From: Channa striata
Lineage: Eukaryota > Chordata > Actinopteri > Anabantiformes > Channidae
Direction: 5' to 3'
Length of the DNA: 64,000 bases
Assembly: GCA_033026295.1 (NCBI GenBank)
Contig: CM065168.1
Coordinates: 25,966,306-26,030,305, forward strand
The notes under the pieces are model-generated. The model was given only the letters and a program-made list of their open reading frames with translations, ran no database searches and was not told where the DNA came from. Made by a program: the position numbers and the translations under genes. Shown here in pieces: positions 9,943 through 20,142 of the stretch (its first letter is position 1; the number at the start of each line of letters is the position of its first letter).

Positions 9943-12492
9943 TAACTAAATAATGTGACTGCACAATAATGTGACATGTTGCAAACGCAATAAGTAATTC
10001 AATCAAACCTATGATCCACTCAGTAAATCTGTCAATCTACAAAAAACCAACCAATCCCAGAAACACACCTACAGTTGGAAAAATCTTGTTTAAGTTCAGT
10101 TTTTCTTTCTCTGAATTTACTGTTTTATAAATAAAAGTTGAATTTTCTCAATTTGGAGATTGAGGAAGAGGTGGTACCTAAATTCAAAGTCAGCCCTCCA
10201 CCCACCAGAGAGGCTAAAAACATAATCAACTCTGATTAACCCAATTCCTTGTTCCCCAAAATTGCAACAAAGAAAGTCACAATAGCATATTTAGCACCTG
10301 CTATAGAGTTACCATATCTGATACAACAGGTGCCCATCAGCCTCTCTTTTGTATTTCGAAATAAAATGTCCATATAGGTCTGATGTTTGGAAAAACATCA
10401 TAGATGAGATGGTGACATTTGCACCTAAATTTGGACATCAAAACAAGTAGTGAAGCAACATATCTGAACTTCCTGTTACTTTGTCGGAATTTTATAAACC
10501 TAACACTGAACAGGGTTAGGATGAACGACACCTGAAAGAAGCTTTTCTTTGCACTTGAGCAGAAAAAACACAAGCTTAACAGGGTGGATTTGGTTGAGAT
10601 GGAAAAAGAAAGAGCTGATTAAAGTTGCTTTTGTAAGCTGTGGCGTATACAACAGCCATGTAACTCTGGTTGGGTGTGTGAATACGACTATGTCAGTTTG
10701 TCAAATTGCTACTGCATAAATACCTTGAAGAGAGTTTTTCTCAAAGTTGTCTTAAATATAGAAATGTCCTAATGGACTGAACATAATTTTATAAACAATA
10801 ATGTGTTCTACAAGCAAAAATCCCAATTTTACCTTCTCTTCTAAAGCATTTGAGTGTACAGATTGTCTTAAACTGGTAGCAGAATGTAAAATGCAGTGCC
10901 AGAATGTAAAGCAATGCTGACAAGAAAAAAAAACAAAAAAAACAAATGTGCTGTAAAAATAGTGTATTCCCCGGTCCATTACCAGAGTCAGTGGCATTTG
11001 AGCAGGGCTTAGATTTCACTGTATTTAAAGGAGCTAAATGTAGCTTGGCCAGGTAACGGAAAGACAAATGGTTATAGGAAACACAGCATCTGGCACTTGT
11101 TGTGTTTTGAAAATGTCACCTTTTGGCTTCAAGTGCATTTGCAGGCTGAAATCCTGACGTAACATAGCAGAATATTTCTACCAGTATCCCTCTTATTGGT
11201 ACTGCATCATTGTATGCCCACGAAAGAAACATTCTCCATCCATCTCTGTCAGGGCCAGTCACATCACCCTGAGATCTGCTGCAAGGAATAACACCATGCT
11301 TAGCTGTTTCATACTCCTCCTGAGCTCTACCAAACTGGTTTTAATAATATAAAAAAAAAAAAGATCGAAAGGACTAATGAGATGGTGTATTTGGAAAGGA
11401 AAGAGAAAGAGAAAGAGAAAGTCCATCCACATGTACACCAGAAAACAAACCACAAAATTTACCCACGTATAAAATGTGATGTCATGGGTACAATAAAAAC
11501 AATATCAAAAAGTCATAATCTAATCCAAAAAGCTAAGCAGCACAAAACAAGACACAGAAGCACAGGCTGGCAGTGAATGAAAGAAACTGAGTGAAAAAGA
11601 TGAAACACATTTTGTAGCAGCACTTTGAAGATGTTTGTTACATGCAAAGTGTGTGTATATGACCAAGCCATTTTTCAAAATGCTTCAAAAGTGTGCAGAA
11701 AGAAATGCAACAGCCGGTATTTTTATTATTATTATTATTATTGTTGTTATTATGAGAACTTAGAGACGATACAAAGGGTCTCCACAAAGGGTTAAATTAT
11801 GACAAGAGGGGAAAATCCTTCACAACTATCAATAGTTAAAGGTTCAAAGAAATATCCAGTCAGCTGTTTGATTAACTTGGCAATGGGCATCTGTCCTTTT
11901 CTTTCTCTTTGAAATTTGCTAATCATTTAATTTTGTTCTTGTTTCCGGCAGCACATAAAAATCTTACTCACTTGTTTTAACTCTAATCTTCTACTTCTTC
12001 TTTCACTCTCTTTGGGGGTCGCCACAGAGGATCATCTGTTTTCATATCACTCTGACCTCTGTCCTCCTCTCCTCTGTCACACCATTTTACATTTACCTTA
12101 ATATATTGCCTATAAACCTTATTTGACCATTTGGCTTACAGCCCTATAAAAACACATTAAGACTTTATGTGGTAGTCTTAAAGTATCAGCCAACTATCAA
12201 AGATTATGTTAACCAGCTAAACACCCAGAGAGTTTCAACACAGAACCATTAGATAGAGGGATTTAAGAACAGATGGAGAAGAAGCAACTGCCTAAATTGT
12301 TGATGACAATAAATTTTAAGTGATCAGAAATGCATGTAAACACAATAACCATCAGGCCAATAATTAATAATAACTACGAACCTCATTCCCATGCATTGGG
12401 CATTCACTTGTAACGTTAATTCTTCTAACGCTAATTATTGTAAAAGGCCTATTTAAAACAGAATAACTATGATTTGAATAGATCAATTATTT
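9943..12492. other. sorcs2 intron, mostly unique sequence
   Basis: AT-rich non-coding sequence with an A-run near 10926, a GAGAAA run (11396-11425) and (ATT)n (11721-11752). 11990-12085 has GGGGTCGCCACAGAGGATCA, a phrase common in fish LINE-derived repeats, but too short to assign. Confidence 0.5.
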
Positions 12493-12601
12493 AATTCAAT
12501 TCAACTTGATTTATATAATGCCAATTCACAACAAAGTCTCACTTTACATAATAAAGTCAAGACTATATAGATATGTAGAGAAAACCCAACAAATCCCCCT
12601 T
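12493..12601 (-). mobile_element. L2-like LINE 3' end fragment
   Basis: The complement of the family's 3' UTR and tail: AATTCAATTCAAC, then a TTTATATAATGCC block and AATAAAGTCAAGACTATA, ending AACAAATCCCCCTT. It is only about 110 bp long and lies roughly 50 bp before the 5' end of a plus-strand copy of the same family. Confidence 0.75.
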
Positions 12602-12652
12602 TTATTAATCCAATGTAGATAAATGCTAAATATAAACCTATTCTGAGACTTG

Positions 12653-14361
12653 ACTCCTCTTGCGGTAAGCGTATTGTGTCACTTCCCCTATCTTCACACT
12701 GTTTCGGGTCTCTGCTGAAGGATTGTTTGCTGGTTAATCGTATCTCTTGTTTTCTAAATTTGTGATTTCCCTGTATATTAATTATCACTTGGAAAGTGAG
12801 ATTTGTTTTGCGCAAGCACCTGCTCACCTGGAATAAAAACAAACTAGCTAACGCTAACTAAATTTATCTTAGCTTCGCTAGCCTAGCACTTAGAAATAGC
12901 TTCTCCGTCTCCTTCTGCCTCTCATCTGACTTGTTCAGTGTGTCACATGTTTAGTTTTTTTCTCTGCCTCCTTTAGTGATAATGGTACTTGTGATAAGTG
13001 TAAGGTTCTTGCAGCTTTGGAGGCGAGGCTCTCTGAGGCTCCGCACCATGGAAAACAATCCGGCTAGTCAGGCCCCGGTAGCTGGTGTGGAACAACCTAG
13101 CATACCTAGCATAGCCACTGTTAGCTGTTCCCCAACATTTGAATTTAATCTAATGGATTATAGAGCAGCTAGAAAAAAGTTCCAATTCAGTAGGTGCTTA
13201 TCTTAAAACAATGAACAATTTTAAGGAAATTATGCCTTCATCATTTACTTCAACATGTACCGATATAACTGAGAGTAGCCTCATTGACTGTACTCCTGTA
13301 AAAGTTGAATACCTGACTGATAATCATGCAGCATCATTACATTCCTTACTCGATACTGTTGCCCCTCTAAAAATGAAGGCAGTAAATCTGAACAGGCGAT
13401 TTTCATGGTATAGCTCGCAAACCCGTAATTTAAAGCTGCCATCACGAAAGGAAGAAAGGAAGTGGCGTTCCACTCATTCACAAGAATCGTGCTTAACCTG
13501 GAAAAAGAGTTTATACTTGTACAAATTAGCTCTCCGTAAAGCCAGAACAGCATATTATTCATCACTAATAGAAGGAAAGCAAGAACAACCCCTGGTTTAT
13601 TTTCAACACTATAGCCAGGCTGAGTTCAGTTGAAACTAGTATTTCCTGAATGCTATGCAACTATGACTTCCTGACTTTCTTCACAAGTGCAGCCAGTAGA
13701 AACAAAATTCACCTGACCCTCCCCACAAATAAAACAGAATTAGAGTCATCAGTAAGGCTTCAGTCCCTTTTAGACTGCTTAGATCTTGCTGAGTTAACTT
13801 AAACTATTATGGCACCAAAACCAACAACATGTTTGCTAGACCCTATTCCAGTTAGACTGCTTAAAGATGATCTACCCTTATTAGAAACTGTGTATTAAAT
13901 ATCATTAATCTATCTTTACAAACAGGATATGTACCAAAGGCCTGTAAGGCAGCTGTAATCGTCCCTTTACTTAAAAAACCTTGTCTGGATCCAGGTGTCT
14001 TAGCCAATTACAGAACAATATCCAATCTCCCCTTTATTTCTAAAATACTTGAAAAAGTAGTCGCAAAGCAATTATGTGACCACCTGCACAGAAACGACTT
14101 TTTTGAAGAATTTCAGTCAGGATTTAGAGTTCATCGTAGCACAGAAACCGCACTGATTAAAGTCACCAACGATCTTCTTATGGCTTCAGATAATAGACTT
14201 GTCTCTATACTAGTTCTGCTAGATTATAGTACTGCATTTGACACCATTGATCACAAAATATTATTACAGAGACTAGAACATGTAATTGGAATTAATGAAA
14301 CTGCACTAAACAGGTTTAAATCTTATCTATCAGATAGATTTCAATATGTTAATGATGAATC
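12653..14361 (+). mobile_element. L2-like LINE copy, first part (split by LTR)
   Basis: It begins with the family's 5' leader (CTCCTCTTGCGGTAAGCG) shared by the copies at 19402, 29180 and 55060. The ORF1 start codon is ATA. ORF1 is cut after about 80 codons and fused to the last residues of the endonuclease (FEFNLMDYRAARKKF), so most of ORF1 and the endonuclease is deleted. The reverse transcriptase starts at 13211 and runs in broken frames to 14361, where a 1.7-kb LTR-like insertion splits it. Confidence 0.8.
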
Positions 14362-16078
14362 TGTTATAAGTTAGATGTATTTTGTCCTGTTTTGGGTTTT
14401 TATGTCCTATTTGGGTTTTTGGTGCCCTTATCTTTTGCATTGACATTGTTTTTCTGTGTGTGTTTCCCTGCACGTGCCGTTTGCCTTTCATCAATTTCGT
14501 CGTCATCATCATCAATGTTACAATTGCCTTTCATCATCTTCATCGTCATCGTCATCATTGTTAGGATTCTGGAATCTACGCTCCTCCCCTTCTTGACTGG
14601 TTGCCAGCGCACTGTCCCTTTGCCTTTCATCTTCGTCTCACCTTTTGCCTTTCATCTTCTTCATCATCACCCCTGCTTGTTTTGTATTTAAGGGCTTGTG
14701 TGGAATTTTGCGGTTGCTAGTGTGTCATGGTCCGTTCTGGTACTCCTTCCTAATCCTTCCTTCCTTTCCTAATCTTCAGCCTTTGATACTGTAGTGAGTC
14801 TGTTCATTGTACTAGTTTGTTAGTCTTCTTGTTTAGAGTAAGTTTCTGTTTGTAATATTATTCTCCTCTGATACAGTGATTTTCTGTTATAATGTTAGTC
14901 TTCTCATTAAGAGTGTATTTTGTTATGCTCTTAAGTTTCTGCCTTTGAGATAGTATTGTTATCTCAAATGTTAGAGCCAAGTGTAATAGTCTCAGTAGTT
15001 AAGGTTTTTGTTAAGTTTCTGCTTTTGAGTTAACAGTGTTATTACCTCAAGAGTCTGAGCTGTGAGTTACAGCCTCAGTGTCAGAAGTTAGGGGTTTTAT
15101 TTCTTGTATGGGTTTTGTTTTCTTGTGTGCCTTTTTGTTTTTCATCCTTGTGCTCTGTGTGTTCCTGTAGTTCCCCTGCTGGCCTGCTGAGGTTCTCCTA
15201 TGGTTCAGTCTACCCAGCCCGTCGTGTTTCCCCCTCCTCTGTTTGACCTCAGCCATCACACCTGAAAATCATCATCATCATCTACTCACCTTTAAAGCAC
15301 CCTTGTTTGTTTTCTTCCTTGCTAGTGTGTCTCTTTGCATTCCTACCCTGTCTCCCGTTTTGTCTATTCCTCGACCACCAGCCTTCGTTTGTTACTACGG
15401 TTCGTTCGTTGCCTCGAAAATTCGTGTTTGATTTTGTTAGTTTGTATTATCTTCTCGTTAGTCATTCTTGTTTGTAAGTATTAGTAAAAACGTTATTGTT
15501 AGTTTAATCTGGCTGTTGCGTTTAGTGAGTTTTTGTTCTCTTGTTTTGTTTGACGGTTTAGCCTCTAGCCTTTTGTTAAGAGCGTTTTCTGTTTGGCCTT
15601 TTCTTATCCTCCTAAATTTAGTGAGCGTTTTGTTTTTTGTAGTTCGCCTCTTTATTTTTCATCCTGCCTTTGCGGGAGCACCTTCTTTTGTGCATTTTAT
15701 TTTGTTCTCGGTTTGTTGCATTCAAATAAATTCTTTGTCCTCATTCCTGTCTCGTGATTTCAGCATTTGGATCCCAGTTAGTTGGTTTCTCACACTCAGT
15801 AGTTAAAGTTTTCATTATAGTCTAAGTTTCTGTTTTTAAGTTAACATTGTTATTAGGAGTCTGAGTTGAGTGTTACAGCTTCAATAGTGAGGGTTCTCAT
15901 TTTAGTTTAAGTTTCTGCTTTTAAGTTGTGTTAAACAGTGTTATTACTTCAAGAGTCTGAGTTGAGTGTTTTAGTCTCAGTATATGAGTTAATGTTGTTA
16001 AATCTTTTGAGTGAGTTTAGTTATAGTCCAACTATCTGTCTTTGAGTTGATACCGTCATCAGTTACGGAACCTTTACA
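14362..16078 (+). mobile_element. Presumptive solo LTR, 1717 bp, inside the LINE RT
   Basis: The insert begins TGTTATAAG and ends CCTTTACA (TG...CA). It is flanked on both sides by GAATC (14357-14361 and 16079-16083). Two other copies of the LINE read straight through GATGAATCTTC, confirming the empty site and a 5-bp target duplication. A TATTTAAGGGC block (about 14685) and an AATAAA (about 15725) fit a promoter/polyadenylation layout. No protein of a retroelement is visible. Its orientation is inferred from the AATAAA. Two clusters of degenerate roughly 85-bp repeats lie at about 14815-15090 and 15790-16060. Confidence 0.65.
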
Positions 16079-17475
16079 GAATCTTCCACATACAGAAAAG
16101 TTACTTATGGAGTTCCAAAAGGCTCTGTGTTAGGACCAATACTTTTAACTCTATATATGTCTCCCCTTGACAACATTATTAAAAAACACAATTTTTCATT
16201 GCTACGCTGATGACACGCAGTTATATCTATCTATGAAAACTGATGAAACAAATAAATTATTCAAACTATAAGCATGTCTAAAAGACATAAGGGACTTGAT
16301 GACGTATAATTTCCTTCTTATAAACTCAGATAAAACTGAAGTTGTGTTTGGCAATGCTGAAAAACTGGTCCATGCATTTGTTACTTCTAGATTGGACTAG
16401 TGTAATTCTCTACTTTCAGGCTGCCCCAGTAACTTTATAAAAAGCCTTCAATTAATCCAAAATGCTGCAGCAAGATTGCTGACTCTGATTTTTAAGAGAG
16501 ATATTTCACCTTCATTAGCTTCTTTCCACTGGCTTCCCATTAAATGTAGAATAGAATTTAAAACCTATCTTGTTACCTATAAATCTCTAAATGGTCAAGC
16601 TCCATCATACCTAAAAGATCTTCTTGTACCATATCATCCTAATAGACCACTCCAGTCCCAAATGCAGGCCTACTTGTGGTTCCCAGAATTTCCACTCTGC
16701 CTAAACGGTCAAGCTCCATCATATCTAAAAGATCTCCTAGTACCATGTCATCCTACTAGACCACTTCGGTCCCAAAATGCAGGCCTACTTATGGTTCCCA
16801 GAATTTCCAAAAATAGAATGGGAGGCGGAGCCTTTAGCTATCAAGCTCCTCTCCTGTGGAACCAGCTCCCAGTCCAGATTCGGGAAGCAGACACCCTCTC
16901 TACTTTTAAGACTAGGCTCAAAACCTTCCTCTTTGATAAAGCTTGTAGTTGGTTGTAGTCATGCTGCTATAGGCTTAGACTGCTGGGGGACTCTGCACTG
17001 TGCCACTTTCCTCTTCCCTTCATTCTCTCCTCTCACCCCACATCTATAATGTCACCACTGTCTGACATTAAATCTGTGTCTTCTTTGTCCCCTAGTCGTC
17101 TTTCTCCCTCTCTGTCTACCCCTCTCTGTCCCTGGATTTGGTGCTGTGTGTCTTCCAGTGCGCATGTACTGGTCCTACAAACCTGCCCAATGTTTTGTTG
17201 TTGCTTTTGTTGCTCTGTTCTTTTCTCTCTCGACTTTCCACTCACCCCAACGGGTCAAGGCAGATGGCCGCCCACCCTGAGCCTGGTTCTGCTGGAGGTT
17301 TCTTTCATTAAAGGCAGTTTTTCCTCTCCACTGTTGCCTATGGGTTGCTCAAGGGGGATTTGTTGGGTTTTCTCTAAATGTTTGTATAGTTTTGACTTTA
17401 TTATGTAAAGTGCATTGAGATGATCTTGTTGTAAATTGGCGCTATATAAATAAAGTTGAATTGAATTGAATTGAA
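16079..17475 (+). mobile_element. L2-like LINE copy, second part with 3' UTR and tail
   Basis: It resumes the RT immediately after the LTR-like insert, carries the YADD region and the thumb/C-terminal part, then the family 3' UTR (TCTATAATGTCACCACTGT, TGCTGGAGGTTTC). It ends in ATAAATAAAGTTGAATTG repeats at about 17475. Confidence 0.8.
16593..16820 (+). repeat. Tandem duplication, 114-bp unit, in LINE ORF2
   Basis: GGTCAAGCTCCATCATA starts at 16593 and again at 16707. Each copy continues through TAAAAGATC, ATGCAGGCCTACTT and CCCAGAATTTCC. The unit is 114 bp (38 codons), so the frame is kept. Other copies of the LINE have it once. Confidence 0.85.
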
Positions 17476-17668
17476 TTGCCTCCCAAAAGTAGAATGGGAG
17501 TCTTTAGCTATCAAGCTCTTCTCCTCTCATTGATAAAGCTTATAGTTAGTTATAGTCATGCTGCTATAGGCTCAGACTGCTGGGGGACTCCACACTGAGA
17601 GTGCCTTGAGATGACCTTGTTGTAAATTGGTGTTATATGAACAAAGTTGAATTGAATTGAATAGAATG
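17476..17668 (+). mobile_element. Short internally deleted L2-like LINE 3' fragment
   Basis: It starts in late ORF2 (AAAGTAGAATGGGAG, TAGCTATCAAGCTC), deletes into the 3' UTR (CATGCTGCTATAGGCTCAGA) and ends AAAGTTGAATTGAATTGAAT. It follows the tail of the preceding copy directly. Confidence 0.75.
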
Positions 17669-17994
17669 TTACATTGCTAACAATTTGTCAACTCCTGTCA
17701 AAACATAATATTTTGAATTGAAAAAGAATTCATGAATTTAACACCCAATTAGAAGAGGGTGTTTTTTACATACACACACATGCAGGTACCACTATTACTA
17801 AGTACCACCACTTCAATTTACTTAAACAAGACATCCAGTGGTCCACACTAGTTATCTGTTGTTGTGTAACCTTACTAGGTTAACTAAGGAAATGTGATAG
17901 TTACTGCAGCAGAGAAGCTGGAAGCAGAGCAAAACAGGACAATTATCAGCTGTGATTTCCCAGTCCAGCAAGCTGTATACGTAACATTATTGTA

Positions 17995-18018
17995 TGTGTG
18001 TGTGTGTGTGTGTGTGTT
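17995..18018 (+). repeat. (TG)n microsatellite
   Basis: A run of about twelve TG units just upstream of the hAT-like element. Confidence 0.9.
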
Positions 18019-18035
18019 TGCTTGTGAGTTTAATC

Positions 18036-18351
18036 CAGTGCTTCTCAAATAGTGGGGCGCTGCCAGGGGGGGCGTGTGTGACCCTGGGGAACATACTTTT
18101 TTTGCCGTACTACAATAAAGTGTAATTGCAGATCCAGTACAGTAGTGGCGCTCTCATTGTCAGAGTGTGCGCAGGGAGGATTAGCTCTATGGTGTCGGGT
18201 TTTTAACAGGGATGAAAAGAAAGATAATGAGACAAAAGAAAGTCACCCGAAAGCTAAGACGAGGAAATATGACGAATTTCACTCATATATAGCGAATTGA
18301 TTTCTTTTTGCTAGGGGGGGGGGCGTCACAGAAAATAACTGAGAAGCACTG
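18036..18351. mobile_element. Non-autonomous hAT element (316 bp)
   Basis: Terminal inverted repeats CAGTGCTTCTCA at the left and TGAGAAGCACTG at the right, flanked by a perfect 8-bp target duplication GTTTAATC (18028-18035 and 18352-18359). Eight-base duplications and CAGTG termini are hallmarks of hAT. There is no transposase coding region. The interior has G-rich tracts near both ends (GGGGGG). Confidence 0.9.
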
Positions 18352-18359
18352 GTTTAATC

Positions 18360-19401
18360 CATAACTTGGGTCAGGTCTCGCAGGACAGAGCCAAACTGCT
18401 TTCTCTGATGGCCTCTGCATTTTTCATCCTCCAGCCTTTCAATTATTCACAGTGGAAAAACATGGAAACACTCCCTCTGTCACTCCCATACACACAAAAA
18501 ACAGACACACACTTCCGTCTCTCCTACCTTTCTCATTCTGTCCCTCTTTTCCCTCTCTGTTCATCCCTATCCCAACTCCCAAGCTGCTTGACCTAAAAGC
18601 TTCACTCAGTGTGACCTATCTGCTCACCCAAGTAAGAGGGCACGTGTAGAGAGAGAGATAGACAAGAGAGAGCAACTAGGGCATACTTTAACTAAACACA
18701 CTTGGAGACACACAAGCTGATTTATCCACCAGCTTCCTGCCACACCAGTTTCCTGCAAGTGTGTCAGTGTGGGGGGGGGTGTTGCAGTGTAGTGATTATG
18801 TTAAAGGTTTACCTAAGAAATACATGAGACGCCTCCCTGGGCTCTATTTTCAATCAGTGCCATTCAATAGCACTCAGGCTGCTGGTGTGGTGCTAAAGGA
18901 AAAATTCTTGTACTGTCTTGTATTGTAGTGGAGCTCATTTATTTTCTTTGCTTTTGGCAGTGATGCAGGATGCAACTGGATCTAAGCTTAGTGCTAAATT
19001 TTTAATGGGTATTGTGTATCCAGCCAGCATTAGGTTTCCAGTATTAGGATACAGGTTATACCATCATCCAACACCAACAAATAAGTGGTACATGGTGAAA
19101 AGACAGTCAGTAAAGTTACAAGTTTGTTTCCCTGGAGTGAAAGACAGGATGTTTCACCTTCAATTGTACATTTTGATTTATTTAGAAACAGATAAAGAGT
19201 GAAGTAAATGGTTTTAATCTTCAAAATGAGAAAAAGGTAAAAGTGCCTTAATGTAACTCTTGAGTTTTACTGTGAAAACACAAAGCTGTGGAAAACTAAA
19301 ACAGTTATGTGGAACCACAGGACTCAATTACACTAATACCCCTTTTCTGGCTGAAATGCTTTATTGCATACAGACGTACTGTATTACGTACTAGGGTAAG
19401 C
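18360..19401. other. sorcs2 intron, unique sequence
   Basis: Contains C/T-rich low-complexity DNA (18470-18600), a short G run (18771-18779) and otherwise nothing I can assign. Confidence 0.5.
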
Positions 19402-19649
19402 ACTCCTCCTGCGGTAAGCGTATTGTTTCACTTCCTGTTTCTTCACACTGTTTCGGGTCTCTGCTGAAGGATTGTTCGCTGGTCAATCGTAGCAATTGTT
19501 TTCTGAATTAGTGATTTCCCTGTATATAAACTATCACTTGGGACGTGAGATTTGTTTTACGCAAGCACCTGCTCTCCTGGAATAAAAACAAACTAGCTAA
19601 CGCTGACTAAACTTAACTGATCTTAACTTCGCTAGCCTAGCACTTAGAA

Positions 19650-20054
19650 ATGGCTTCCCCATCTCCTTCTGTCTCTCCTCTGACTTGCTCTGTGTGCCAC
19701 ATGTTTAGTTTTTCCTCTGCCTCCTTCAGTGATGATGGCACTTGTAATAAGTGTAGGGTTATTGCAGCTTTGGAGGCGAGGCGCTCAGAATTGGAAGCAA
19801 GGCTCAGCACCATGAAAAATATTCCAGCTAGTCAGGCCCCGGTAGCTGGTGCGGACCAACCTAACAAACCTGGGATAGCCACTGTTAGCTGTTCCCCAGC
19901 TGTACCCGAGCAGCCAGGAAGCCAGGCCGGCTGGGTGACAGTTCGTAAGATGTCTAATGCTAAAAAGATGCCCAAGGTTCACCACCAACGGTTTATGTTT
20001 CCAATCAATTTTCCCCACTCAGCAACACACCCACTGAGGAACAAACTGTGGTAA
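19650..20054 (+). pseudogene. Truncated LINE ORF1 (zinc-finger-like N-terminus)
   Basis: The 134-codon frame starts MASPSPSVSPLTCSVCHMF and has a CxxC-x15-CxxC motif and a short Leu/Glu-rich helix (EARRSELEARL), followed by a Pro/Ala-rich spacer and GWVTVRKM. It then loses the esterase frame, ending HPLRNKLW before GDS. The full ORF1 at 29438 continues into an SGNH esterase domain. The same deletion is seen near 8590-8760. Confidence 0.75.
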
Positions 20055-20142
20055 TTGACGACTCTGTAGTCACAAACGTGAAGTTAGAGACTCCAGCAGC
20101 CATAGTCAAATGTTACCCTGGGGTGTAATCATGTAATCATAT

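Larger units (their letters stand above)
13211..16958 (+). pseudogene. Reverse transcriptase relic of the split L2-like LINE
   Basis: RT pieces lie at 13211-13633 (linker), about 13820-14374 (KILEKVVAKQL, RVHRSTETALIKV, LDYSTAFDTIDHK) and, after the insertion, 16100-16958. The YADDTQLYLSMK catalytic block is present at about 16202-16240 and so survives despite frameshifts. The last part (16476-16958) reads openly because an internal 114-bp duplication preserves frame. Numerous stops and shifts make it inactive. Confidence 0.75.

Noticed and set aside
15468..15806. Plus-strand open stretch of 112 codons rich in Phe/Leu/Val
   Set aside because: It lies inside the LTR-like insertion. The hydrophobic content comes from T-rich DNA, not from a membrane protein.
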